From: Xenorhabdus miraniensis
GTDB taxonomy: Bacteria; Pseudomonadota; Gammaproteobacteria; Enterobacterales; Enterobacteriaceae
Length of the DNA stretch: 15,214 nt
Direction: 5' to 3'
Assembly: GCF_002632615.1 (NCBI RefSeq)
Contig: NZ_NITZ01000040.1
Location: 1 to 15,214 of the forward strand
Positions 5,866 to 12,449 of the stretch are shown here, in pieces. The notes under the pieces were generated by a model that had not been told where the DNA came from, did no database searches, and worked only from the letters and a program-made list of their open reading frames with translations. Position numbers and translations under genes: made by a program. Position 1 is the stretch's first letter. Each line of letters starts with the position of its first letter.

Positions 5866-6117
5866 TTATTTACCGCTCGGCTTTTCTCTTGCCGCCCAAT
5901 AGCGATCCATTTCTTCCGGTGTGGCTTTCTGGTCTTCAAACGCATCACCGATTTTCAAGCCATCGGGTAATTGCGCCCATGCGACATAGAAATACCGGGG
6001 TTCAAACTCATCGCCTATCCATCAATAAATGCCAGCGTATTCCCCTTCCCAAAAATGCACATAGCCAATATGCCAGCCATCGCAAGGATTGTAGACCAGT
6101 ACTTCTTTGCCATTCAT
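5866..6117 (-). pseudogene. DUF551-like phage protein with in-frame TGA
   Basis: From ATG 6115-6117 the minus strand reads MNGKEVLVYNPCDGWHIGYV, then HFWEGEYAGIY, TGA (6022-6024), WIGDEFEPRYFYVAWAQLPD, then a charged tail to TAA at 5866-5868. Apart from the single TGA the 84-codon frame is open. The pattern (VLVY...GW.IG...W...WAQLPD) resembles the small DUF551-type proteins common in lambdoid and enterobacterial prophages, of unknown function. The frame extends upstream without a start to a TAG, so the N-terminus may also be lost. Selenocysteine recoding is unlikely: no such family is known to use it and the neighbours are also broken. Confidence 0.55.
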
Positions 6118-6196
6118 ATCAGGTGTGGGCTGTTCAGATGCAGGACGGATAATTAAGGATTCTGTGACAGGTGCAGACTACGTTCCCCCAGAAAGC

Positions 6197-6221
6197 AAAA
6201 AACCCCGCCAAAGCGAGGTCT
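6197..6221 (-). terminator. Rho-independent terminator
   Basis: On the minus strand ACCTCGCTTTGGCGGGGTTT continues to a run of six T. The stem is CCTCGC/GCGGGG (one G-T pair). It lies about 60 bases after the antiterminator remnant and before the DUF551-like frame. This is a typical lambdoid intergenic terminator. Confidence 0.75.
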
Positions 6222-6237
6222 GAAATTAATAAGCTGT

Positions 6238-6253
6238 GTGACATTGCTGTCAC
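6238..6253. repeat. Hairpin GTGACA/TGTCAC
   Basis: A perfect 6-bp inverted repeat with a 4-base loop, GTGACATTGCTGTCAC, sits between the antiterminator stop and the terminator. It may be part of the late-promoter or terminator region, or an operator; nothing more can be said. Confidence 0.3.
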
Positions 6254-6281
6254 TCTTATCACAGCATACTGACTTTTGTAA

Positions 6282-6515
6282 TTACGCAACCCTATTAACG
6301 GTTTCTTTTTGCACGCCTTTATCCAGTTCCAAAACGACATCTGAAACGGCCAGTACGCCTTCAATAAATCCCTCGGCTGCCTGTAATCATTTGGCGACTT
6401 TGTTATGAGAAATCCCTAATTTCGTGCCCATTGGCCTGAGTGGCAGTGCCTTAATATAATGCAACACAATCAACTGATAATAATAAGGATTGTGTTTCTT
6501 CAAGCGCAGAATATC
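6282..6515 (-). pseudogene. Phage antitermination protein Q remnant (C-terminal half)
   Basis: The minus-strand frame reads YDILRLKKHNPYYYQLIVLH then YIKALPLRPMGTKLGISHNK, VAK, TGA (6387-6389), LQAAEGFIEGVLAVSDVVLE, and ends QKETVNRVA with TAA at 6282-6284. The RLKK motif, helix-turn-helix-like segment and (R)LQxAEGFIEGxLxxxDxxLExD tail match the QuuD-type antiterminator Q of lambdoid prophages, which lets RNA polymerase read through into late genes. The N-terminal half is missing and replaced by integrase sequence. The TGA may come from CGA (Arg), a C-to-T change. The late lysis and head genes it would activate are gone. Confidence 0.65.
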
Positions 6516-7528
6516 GTACTCATCGTATGGCGGAATCCGTGGCCTGTAGCTCTACCGCCATACCCCATTCGCTTCATCATGGTATTCAATGCCATATCAG
6601 ATAGATGATTTTTATAATTTGTACGGCTTGGAAAAACATATTGATAGCTACCACTGATAGGCTGAATCTGCTTCAATAAATTAATAGCTTGTTCTGGCAG
6701 TGGCACGATATGGGGACGACGCATTTTCATTTTTTCGGCTGAAATTTCCCAAATCGCCTTATCTAAATCAATTTCTGACCATTCAGCCTTGCGAAGTTCC
6801 CCAGGTCGAACACCCGTTAATATAAGAATACGCAAAGCCACTCTAACGATCTGGCTTCCCATATATTTATCAACGGAACGCAAAAATTCAGGTAGCTCAT
6901 TTACTGAAAGGTGAGCATAATGTCCACGTTTATGGGGAACAAAGGCGCTCGCTAAATCTGGTGCGGGATTGTATTCTGCCCTGCCAGTAATAATTGCGTA
7001 TTTCCATACTTCACCGCAGCGCTGTCGAACTTTCTTCAACTTTTCTGTAGCCCCTCTCTTTTTCATAATAGAAAGGAGGTCTAATAATTCGAGGGGTTTT
7101 ATTTCAGCAATCGGACGATCACCTATATAAGGGAATACATCATTTTAAAATGCGTCCATCATATCTTCACGATAACCAACAGACCATCTGTCTTTTCTTC
7201 CCTCGTACCATTCACGCGCAATGCTTTCAAAGGTGTTACTAATTTCTCCCTGAGTTGCCAGTTTCTTTTGTTTTTTATCTTGGTTGGGATCAATACCTTC
7301 GGCTATCAGTTTCTTGGCTTCATCACGCTTTCTTCTGGCCTCTGCCAATGTAATAAGTGGAAAAGTGCCAATAGCGAGTAACTTTTCTTTTCCTGCAATG
7401 CGGTATTTCAGTCTCCAGTATTTAGAACCGGTTGTCTTTACCAACAGGTATAAACCGCCGCCATCCGATAGCTTAAAATCTTTATCTTGGGGTTTTACTG
7501 TTTCAACTTGTCGGGCTGTTAGTTTCAT
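6500..7528 (-). pseudogene. int: P4-type tyrosine integrase, nonsense-mutated and C-terminally truncated
   Basis: Starts MKLTARQVETVKPQDKDFKL at ATG 7526-7528 (AAGGA upstream). Codons 1-90 form the N-terminal arm-binding domain (DUF4102 type), followed by the core-binding domain. Codon 128 is TAA (7145-7147) where relatives have Glu (F-x-NDVFPYIG); the frame then continues unbroken. The catalytic domain shows the first Arg in TGVRPGELRKAEW (about codon 241) and the GHGFRHT box (His/Arg about 330-333). Just after MSTI the sequence changes to antiterminator DNA, so the last box and the catalytic Tyr are absent; full-length relatives are about 400 residues. It is inactive as a recombinase. Its position 194 bases from the 3' end of tRNA-Ser fits integration there. 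Confidence 0.8.
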
Positions 7529-7543
7529 ATTTCTAGCATCCTT

Positions 7544-7618
7544 GCCCCCTCACAGTAATGGGGGTATTTTCTAGGAGGTACAGAAAGTTACCCCTATATA
7601 TACCCCCTGATTGGGGTA
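7544..7618. promoter_or_regulatory. GGGGTA repeats, candidate integrase arm-type sites
   Basis: Between int and the tRNA stand GGGGGTA (7560-7566), TTACCCCTA (7588-7595 region), TACCCCCTGA (7601-7610) and TTGGGGTAC (7611-7619). TACCCC (7601-7606) and GGGGTA (7613-7618) form an inverted repeat. Short repeats of this kind beside a P4-type integrase are where arm-binding domains and excisionase act. The assignment is inferred from position. Confidence 0.45.
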
Positions 7619-7721
7619 CATTGCAATAGATGCCAGTAGACGTTGATAGAGTGTTATTTGGGGATTTTCTTTGATTTTACTAGGGAAAGTAGACTTTAAG
7701 AGATGCTGCTAGAAGTGTAAC

Positions 7722-7750
7722 TGGCGGAGGAGGAGAGATTCGAACTCTCG
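7722..7750. other. Probable prophage attachment site (3' end of serT)
   Basis: The integrase gene reads away from the tRNA 3' end, and P4-type integrases usually recombine at such ends, rebuilding the tRNA. No second copy of this 3' sequence is visible in the window, so the distal attachment site was deleted or lies elsewhere. Extent is approximate. Confidence 0.4.
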
Positions 7751-7809
7751 GATGGTTTCCCATCGGCGGTTTTCAAGACCGCTGCCTTCAGCCGCTCGGC
7801 CACCCCTCC
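7722..7809 (-). tRNA. serT: tRNA-Ser (anticodon UGA)
   Basis: The 88-base minus-strand gene runs from GGAGGGGTGGCCGAGCGGCT to ...CTCCTCCGCCA. The acceptor stem GGAGGGG/CTCCTCC pairs with one G-T. The anticodon stem GCGGT/ACCGC encloses loop CTTGAAA with anticodon TGA at 7773-7775. The long variable arm (CGATGGGAAACCATC region) is of class II serine type. The T-loop GTTCGAATC and CCA are encoded. It reads UCA and UCG-type serine codons. The identity with E. coli serT and its neighbour tusE support the symbol. It is intact, so the integration preserved function. Confidence 0.95.
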
Positions 7810-7821
7810 GCGATGTCGAGC

Positions 7822-7850
7822 ACTATAAACATCACTGTTCTCAATGTAAA
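7822..7850 (-). promoter_or_regulatory. Sigma-70 promoter of tRNA-Ser
   Basis: On the minus strand, -35 TTTACA (7845-7850), a 17-base spacer and -10 TATAGT (7822-7827) place the start about 5-8 bases before the mature tRNA 5' end at 7809, giving a very short leader. It is close to consensus. Confidence 0.75.
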
Positions 7851-7991
7851 GCATTTATCTGTTCAACTGCCGTCAATTTATTCACATTACTATCTGTTGG
7901 TCTATTTATTCAGCATATTTGGCAATCTTTCTTGGGAATAGTGGTGATTTTTGCTAAATTGCAGCCATCGTAATTGGATGGTTAAAAAATT

Positions 7992-8321
7992 ATGTTGGTA
8001 TTTGAAGGTCGTGAAATTGAAACCGATGCGCAGGGTTATCTAAAAAATAGCCGTGACTGGCAAGAAACCATGGCTCCTATTCTTGCTGAACAGGAAGCAA
8101 TCACTCTAACCGAACAGCACTGGGAAGTGATACGTTTTGTGCGTGAATTCTACGAAGAATTTAATACTTCTCCCGCTATTCGTATGTTAGTTAAGGCACT
8201 CTCTCAAAAATATGGTGAGGAAAAAGGGAACAGCCGTTACCTTTATCGACTATTCCCCAAAGGGCCGGCAAAACAAGCAACAAAAATTGCGGGCCTTCCG
8301 AAACCAGTCAAGTGTATTTGA
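7992..8321 (+). CDS. tusE: Sulfurtransferase TusE (DsrC/TusE family)
   Basis: 109 residues, the same length as E. coli TusE and alignable end to end ([17 protein letters not shown] start; [33 protein letters not shown]-terminus KPVKCI). TusE accepts persulfide sulfur from the TusBCD complex on its penultimate cysteine, Cys108, and hands it with MnmA to wobble uridine 34 of tRNAs for Lys, Glu and Gln (2-thiouridine). Cys108 is present. The protein is cytoplasmic. The start at ATG 7992 matches the family; the ribosome site is weak (GGATGG about ten bases upstream). It is divergent from serT and convergent with acyP. In E. coli yccA lies between tusE and serT; here it does not. Confidence 0.96.
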   Translation: MLVFEGREIETDAQGYLKNSRDWQETMAPILAEQEAITLTEQHWEVIRFVREFYEEFNTSPAIRMLVKALSQKYGEEKGNSRYLYRLFPKGPAKQATKIAGLPKPVKCI

Positions 8322-8327
8322 TCTCTT

Positions 8328-8349
8328 CATCCGTCGTTAATGGCGGATG
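8328..8349. terminator. Stem-loop between tusE and acyP
   Basis: CATCCGTC (8328-8335) / GGCGGATG (8342-8349), eight pairs with one G-T and a 6-base loop. It lies 6 bases after the tusE stop and overlaps the end of the convergent acylphosphatase gene. The T-run is poor on both sides. Confidence 0.4.
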
Positions 8350-8618
8350 CTAAAATCAGTCATCTCTTCTACTTCACAAAATTGTGACTCGAAATGTTCG
8401 ATCTTGGCACCCGGAGGCCCTCCCTGTTCCAGCCAATGCGTTAACATTTTGATTTGCGTATCATCACCACAAGCAACAATTTTAACGCTGCCATCATTCA
8501 TATTACGAACATATCCCACCAGCTTATTTTTCTTTGCCCAATGGTACGTTTTATAACGGAATCCAACGCCCTGTACCCGGCCGTAAACATAAATAATAAT
8601 GTTGTATTTGGTCATCAT
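8337..8618 (-). CDS. acyP: Acylphosphatase
   Basis: 93 residues, usual length. It hydrolyses acyl phosphates (carbamoyl or acetyl phosphate, 1,3-bisphosphoglycerate) to carboxylate and phosphate in the cytoplasm. Both family signatures are present: GRVQGVGFRYKTY with catalytic Arg21, and GYVRNMNDGSVKI with catalytic Asn39. GGPPGA (about 66-71) and the final strand MTDFSIRH are also typical. Two ATGs stand in tandem at 8616-8618 and 8613-8615; the ribosome site GGGAGGGG lies about four bases before the first. E. coli calls it yccX. In E. coli rlmI follows it before hspQ; here that gene is missing. Confidence 0.95.
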   Translation of the reverse strand: MMTKYNIIIYVYGRVQGVGFRYKTYHWAKKNKLVGYVRNMNDGSVKIVACGDDTQIKMLTHWLEQGGPPGAKIEHFESQFCEVEEMTDFSIRH

Positions 8619-8778
8619 TACGCCCCTCCCAAAGCAGATAGTAAGAACTTTGAAACGTTAAACCCACTTTTGGTATTGTATTTTATATACGCAACAGCTA
8701 ACCTGAAATTATGGGGTGGCGATCACATGCCATCTTAGTTTCAAAAATCATGCAAAAATTCCGGCTACCGGGTATGCA

Positions 8779-8806
8779 CTTGAAATTTACCTTATTGCCC
8801 TTATAT
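8779..8806 (+). promoter_or_regulatory. Candidate sigma-32 (heat-shock) promoter of hspQ
   Basis: CTTGAA (8779-8784), 13 bases, then CCCTTATAT (8798-8806) fits the sigma-32 consensus CTTGAA-N13-CCCCATnT well. The predicted start is about 30 bases before the hspQ ATG. E. coli hspQ is known to be heat-inducible through sigma-32, which supports the call. Confidence 0.65.
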
Positions 8807-8842
8807 AAGAGTCATTGCAAGGTTTCTTTGGAGGTGACTATG

Positions 8843-9160
8843 ATGATCGCCAGCAAATTCGGTATCGGCCAGCAAGTACGACATAAGCTGCTGGGTTATT
8901 TGGGTGTTGTTGTAGATATTGATGCTGAATATTCTTTAGAACAGCCGCAGGAAAATGATATTGCATCTAATGCTACTTTACGTTCAGCTCCGTGGTACCA
9001 CGTTGTGATGGAAGGTGATGATGGGCAACCCGTCCATACTTATCTGGCAGAAGCTCAATTGACTTATGAAACATCAGATGACCACCCAGAACAACCTTCC
9101 ATGGATGAGTTGGCCGAGTCAATCCGCAATCAATTGCAAGCCCCACGACTACGAAATTAA
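8843..9160 (+). CDS. hspQ: Heat shock protein HspQ
   Basis: 105 residues, matching E. coli HspQ throughout ([63 protein letters not shown]). HspQ is a small cytoplasmic heat-shock protein; it promotes turnover of mutant DnaA and acts as a specificity-enhancing partner of the Lon protease. A longer frame opens at 8711, but the family start is MIASK. GGAGGTGA at 8830-8837 is spaced for the ATG at 8843 (a tandem ATG stands at 8840). A sigma-32-type promoter lies upstream at 8779-8806, inside the longer frame, which also excludes the upstream start. It is convergent with the CoA-binding protein gene. Confidence 0.95.
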   Translation: MIASKFGIGQQVRHKLLGYLGVVVDIDAEYSLEQPQENDIASNATLRSAPWYHVVMEGDDGQPVHTYLAEAQLTYETSDDHPEQPSMDELAESIRNQLQAPRLRN

Positions 9161-9194
9161 ACGCTCTTATTTACCCTTGTTTAAATCATTCCGG

Positions 9195-9228
9195 TAAGGT
9201 GGTGCATAATAAAACGCTCACCACCTTA
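9195..9228. terminator. Stem-loop between hspQ and yccU
   Basis: TAAGGTGGTG (9195-9204) / CACCACCTTA (9219-9228), ten pairs with a 14-base loop, followed on the plus strand by TTTATTTCT. It probably ends hspQ transcripts and perhaps those of the convergent gene. Confidence 0.6.
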
Positions 9229-9229
9229 T

Positions 9230-9643
9230 TTATTTCTCCATACCCAAGCGCGGGATTTCAATTTTAGGGCAACAATCCATCACAACATCCAATCCCTCGT
9301 GTTCTGCCAGTGATTTTGCTTCTTCATTGATGATGTCTTTCTGTAACCAAAGCACTTTTGCACCAATAGCGATTGCTTCTTCAGCCACACCGTAAGCCGC
9401 TGTCGCATTACGGAATACATCAACCATATCCACTGGTTGATTAATATCTGCTAATTGACTTACAACAGGCTGCCCCAACAAAGTTTGCCCTGCCAATTTA
9501 GGACTGACAGGAATGACTTTATATCCCTGATTCAGTAAGTATTTCATTACCTTATAGCTTGGACGCTCTGGTTTATCACTCGCACCTACCAACGCTATTG
9601 TTTTGACCTTTCTCAGTATAGTCGCTATATATTGATCATTCAT
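9230..9643 (-). CDS. yccU: CoA-binding protein (YccU family)
   Basis: 137 residues, the same length as E. coli YccU. It is a CoA_binding_2 (Rossmann-like) domain: the [20 protein letters not shown] loop binds the nucleotide, followed by [27 protein letters not shown] and [15 protein letters not shown]. The protein is cytoplasmic; its exact reaction is not known, and CoA binding is inferred from the fold. ATG 9641-9643 is preceded by AGGGGG. Next to mgsA, as in E. coli, but yccT, which separates them there, is absent; here yccU and mgsA are divergent across 155 bases. Confidence 0.92.
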   Translation of the reverse strand: MNDQYIATILRKVKTIALVGASDKPERPSYKVMKYLLNQGYKVIPVSPKLAGQTLLGQPVVSQLADINQPVDMVDVFRNATAAYGVAEEAIAIGAKVLWLQKDIINEEAKSLAEHEGLDVVMDCCPKIEIPRLGMEK

Positions 9644-9698
9644 TTAGCCCCCTATATTACCTTTAGTCGTTACTCCATGACGCAACAGCTATTTTCAT

Positions 9699-9726
9699 TT
9701 GGTTTATCTGCTACAGTATTTATGAT
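9699..9726 (+). promoter_or_regulatory. Possible sigma-70 promoter of mgsA
   Basis: TTGGTT (9699-9704), 16 bases, then TATGAT (9721-9726), about 72 bases before the mgsA ATG. The -35 is imperfect. A CCATTT/AAATGG inverted repeat follows near 9753-9768 in the leader. Confidence 0.4.
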
Positions 9727-9798
9727 AATCACGGCTGTTTTTTATTATCTTGCCATTTAAAAAAATGGTAAATCATTTATTCATATAAAGGTATCACC

Positions 9799-10257
9799 AT
9801 GGAATCAACGGTTCGCACCTTGGCAAAATCAAAAAATATCGCCCTTGTCGCCCATGACCACTGTAAAAAAGCCTTACTAGACTGGGCCAATACACATAAG
9901 TCCTTATTAAACAGGCATACTCTGTATGCGACAGGAACGACAGGGCATTTAATTCAGCAAAAGACGGGACTCACTATTACAAGTATGCTGAGTGGGCCAA
10001 TGGGAGGTGATCAACAAATTGGTGCCCTAATTTCTGAAGGAAAAATCGATGTTTTGATTTTCTTGTGGGACCCTTTGAATGCAGTTCCACATGATCCTGA
10101 TGTCAAAGCTCTGCTACGTTTAGCCACTGTTTGGAATATTCCCGTTGCTACTAACCTCTCAAGTGCCGATTTTCTTATCAACTCCGCGCTTTTTTCAGAA
10201 GAAGTCGATATCAGCGTACCAGATTATCAACGCTATCTTAATGAAAGACTCCAATAA
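9799..10257 (+). CDS. mgsA: Methylglyoxal synthase
   Basis: 152 residues, colinear with E. coli MgsA. It converts dihydroxyacetone phosphate to methylglyoxal and phosphate, a cytoplasmic bypass of lower glycolysis used when sugar phosphates accumulate. Visible active-site elements: LVAHDHCK with His19, the phosphate loop [23 protein letters not shown] with catalytic Asp71, [20 protein letters not shown] with Asp91, His98 and Asp101, and [11 protein letters not shown]. The ATG at 9799 has AAAGG upstream. A clear terminator follows. Flanked by yccU and, convergently, helD, as in E. coli. Confidence 0.97.
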   Translation: MESTVRTLAKSKNIALVAHDHCKKALLDWANTHKSLLNRHTLYATGTTGHLIQQKTGLTITSMLSGPMGGDQQIGALISEGKIDVLIFLWDPLNAVPHDPDVKALLRLATVWNIPVATNLSSADFLINSALFSEEVDISVPDYQRYLNERLQ

Positions 10258-10269
10258 TCAGAACGGAAA

Positions 10270-10298
10270 TGGGAGAGCCAAACTCTCCCCCCATTTTT
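10270..10298 (+). terminator. Rho-independent terminator of mgsA
   Basis: GGGAGAG (10271-10277) / CTCTCCC (10283-10289), seven pairs with a 5-base loop, followed by CCCAT and a run of five T. It begins 13 bases after the mgsA stop. Confidence 0.8.
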
Positions 10299-10328
10299 AA
10301 TCTTGTTTTTTCTGGTGTTGATACGGTT

Positions 10329-12383
10329 TTAAGGTTTACGCTGAGTGGGTACGCCTAATTGCAACAATTGATGAATGAATATCGATGGATTTTTCGGTTC
10401 CTGCATCAACCAAACCTGTTTTTTTGCCCGTGTCAGTGCAACATATAAAAGACGGCGTTCTTCCGCATCAGGAAAATCTTCAGGTTGCGGTAATAAAACG
10501 TGTTCTATCACAGATTCCCTCGCGGGTGCCGGAAAACCATCTTTTCCCTGATGTAGTCCCAGAATAATGACATACTCCGCTTGTTGCCCTTTAGACGCAT
10601 GAATTGTCATAAATTCGATCTGCAAATTTGGCCAGCGAGTTGGTGCTTTGTTCAATAGTTCTGGCTTGAGATGATAATAGCGTGCCAATAATAAGATGGT
10701 TTCCTGCTTGGTAACATAACCGCTCATTTTATTAAGCAGTGCTTCCAACTGTTCTTCCGGCAAAATCACAACCGATTTTTTATTGCCTTTTATCAATCTA
10801 TTAAGTGGATTAGCTAATTGATGAGGATTTTGTTGCACAAATCGGTTGGCTATTTCACTGATACGATCATTGAAACGATAAGTCGTATCTAACGTGCATT
10901 TTGTACCATCACCAAAATAAGTTGGAAAAGCTATCATTAAAGTTAATTCTGCACCACTAGGACGATAAATTGCTTGCAAATCATCTCCCACAGCGAATAG
11001 ATGGCTTTGTTTATTTTGCGCCTTCAGCGCTGTCAATAATTTGGCCTTCAGCGGTGAAATATCCTGGAATTCATCAATCAGAATATGTTTCCATGGACTG
11101 ATAAATTGCCCTTTTTGTAAAATATTCACAGCCTGATGGATTAAACCATAAAAATCGACTGCACCTTCAGATTTCAGTGCCGATTTCCAAGCCTTCAACA
11201 AAGGAGCCATAAGCCGTATACGTTTCTGAAATAGGTAAGCATAAGCAGCAGGTGCCTGTTTAATCATCTCTTTCTGACTGCCGCCATGCCTACGCATCAA
11301 TCCCAGCCAGCGTTCCAGACGAACAGATAGCTTATCTGTTAATTGGTTATCGTGCCAATATTCACCTTCTGGTAATTGCCAATCCAGTTCTTCATCTAAC
11401 CATTCCCGCCAACCTTTCGCTTGTGCTTTTTTTTCGCCACACTGCTTTTGCCATTCTTGGATGAGAAAGTTACGACGCTTCTGAGCATCAATTTCCAGTT
11501 CACTAATCTTGGTTTCTTTATTGCTTCCTTGCTGAATAATATGCAGAGCCAAGGCATGAAATGTTTTTGCTTTTACCTCTTTTATTCCCAAACGCGCCTG
11601 AATGCGTTCATTCATTTGACCAGCAGCCTGACGATCAAAAGCCAACAGCAAGATCTGTTCGGGAAGAGCTTGTTGACGCAATAACAACCACCCAGAACGC
11701 GCCATCAAAACAGTGGTTTTTCCGCTCCCCGCACCGGCTAAGACTAAAATATTTTTCTCACCATTAATAACCGCCTGACACTGAGAACGATCAAGTGGTG
11801 AAGTTTCTATGGTCCGGAAAAATTCCTCATGTTGCGCCAAAACACGATCCATCCAACCCTGGTTCATAGCCTGAATTGTTTTTTCACCCTTATACAACCA
11901 ATCCAAACAAATCTGATAATCATCACGACAGTTCTCAAATTGTGTGATTCGTTGTAATGGAAGAGGTAGTGACTGGAATGTTTCTTGGATTTGTTGCTGC
12001 AATGAAGTTAATTCTGCAATTTTCAACCAGCGATCTTGTTGGCCGATTTTATTAATTTCATTCACTTGAGCAGCCAATACTTCCGCACTGACATCGCTCA
12101 TATCGAGGCTCCATTTTTGCCATTCCTTTAATAAGTAATGGTAAAAATGTTGGGTTTGCTGCCATTCAGTACCATGCAGACGAACCACTTTTCCCTCAGG
12201 TAATTCAAATTCCAGTTCCCCCCAGACAATCCCTCGCTTACACTGAATGCCAATCAATTGATTAAATGGAATAAGGTACTGGTGCTTATCACCACTGACT
12301 TCAATGCCAGCATTAAGCAGACGCACCCTGTTATAAGGATGTTGGGCAAGTCGTTGCCCGATTTGCGTTGATTTGAGTTCCAT
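10329..12383 (-). CDS. helD: DNA helicase IV (UvrD/Rep-type superfamily 1)
   Basis: 684 residues, equal to E. coli HelD. It is an ATP-driven 3'-5' helicase that loads on single-stranded DNA. The N-terminal 200 residues are the HelD-specific region (ELKSTQIGQRLAQHPYNRV; GELEFELPEGKVVRLHGTEW). Walker A GAGSGKTT is at 217-224. HILIDEFQDISPLKAKLL is Walker B, VGDDLQAIY motif III, LDTTYRFN motif IV-like, EFMTIHASKGQQAEYVII motif V, and DAEERRLLYVALTRAKKQ motif VI. Compared with the E. coli sequence as I remember it (GDDWQAIYRFSGA), residues 469 and 475 are Leu and Pro instead of Trp and Phe; the second site corresponds to the aromatic that stacks on DNA bases in related helicases. Start ATG 12381-12383 matches the family; the ribosome site is weak. 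Divergent from yccS; yccF is missing between them. Confidence 0.96.
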   Translation of the reverse strand: MELKSTQIGQRLAQHPYNRVRLLNAGIEVSGDKHQYLIPFNQLIGIQCKRGIVWGELEFELPEGKVVRLHGTEWQQTQHFYHYLLKEWQKWSLDMSDVSAEVLAAQVNEINKIGQQDRWLKIAELTSLQQQIQETFQSLPLPLQRITQFENCRDDYQICLDWLYKGEKTIQAMNQGWMDRVLAQHEEFFRTIETSPLDRSQCQAVINGEKNILVLAGAGSGKTTVLMARSGWLLLRQQALPEQILLLAFDRQAAGQMNERIQARLGIKEVKAKTFHALALHIIQQGSNKETKISELEIDAQKRRNFLIQEWQKQCGEKKAQAKGWREWLDEELDWQLPEGEYWHDNQLTDKLSVRLERWLGLMRRHGGSQKEMIKQAPAAYAYLFQKRIRLMAPLLKAWKSALKSEGAVDFYGLIHQAVNILQKGQFISPWKHILIDEFQDISPLKAKLLTALKAQNKQSHLFAVGDDLQAIYRPSGAELTLMIAFPTYFGDGTKCTLDTTYRFNDRISEIANRFVQQNPHQLANPLNRLIKGNKKSVVILPEEQLEALLNKMSGYVTKQETILLLARYYHLKPELLNKAPTRWPNLQIEFMTIHASKGQQAEYVIILGLHQGKDGFPAPARESVIEHVLLPQPEDFPDAEERRLLYVALTRAKKQVWLMQEPKNPSIFIHQLLQLGVPTQRKP

Positions 12384-12449
12384 TGTCGTGGCACCGTACC
12401 TGAAAATTGTTGAACTACTTCATCACGTAAATGTTGTTAGGGGTATTTT

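Noticed and set aside
6022..6024. Selenocysteine recoding of the in-frame TGA codons
   Set aside because: No SECIS-like context was evident, neither family is known to use selenocysteine, and other stops in the same remnant are TAA.
5889..6156. Plus-strand frames opposite the DUF551-like gene
   Set aside because: The minus strand has a recognisable protein apart from one stop; the plus-strand translations look like antisense shadow.
6134..6364. 76-residue minus-strand frame between int and DUF551
   Set aside because: It overlaps the Q remnant in another frame and runs through a clear terminator; it is a chance frame.
8711..8842. Longer N-terminus for HspQ
   Set aside because: The family begins MIASK; GGAGGTGA sits just before 8843 and the sigma-32-type promoter lies inside the putative extension.
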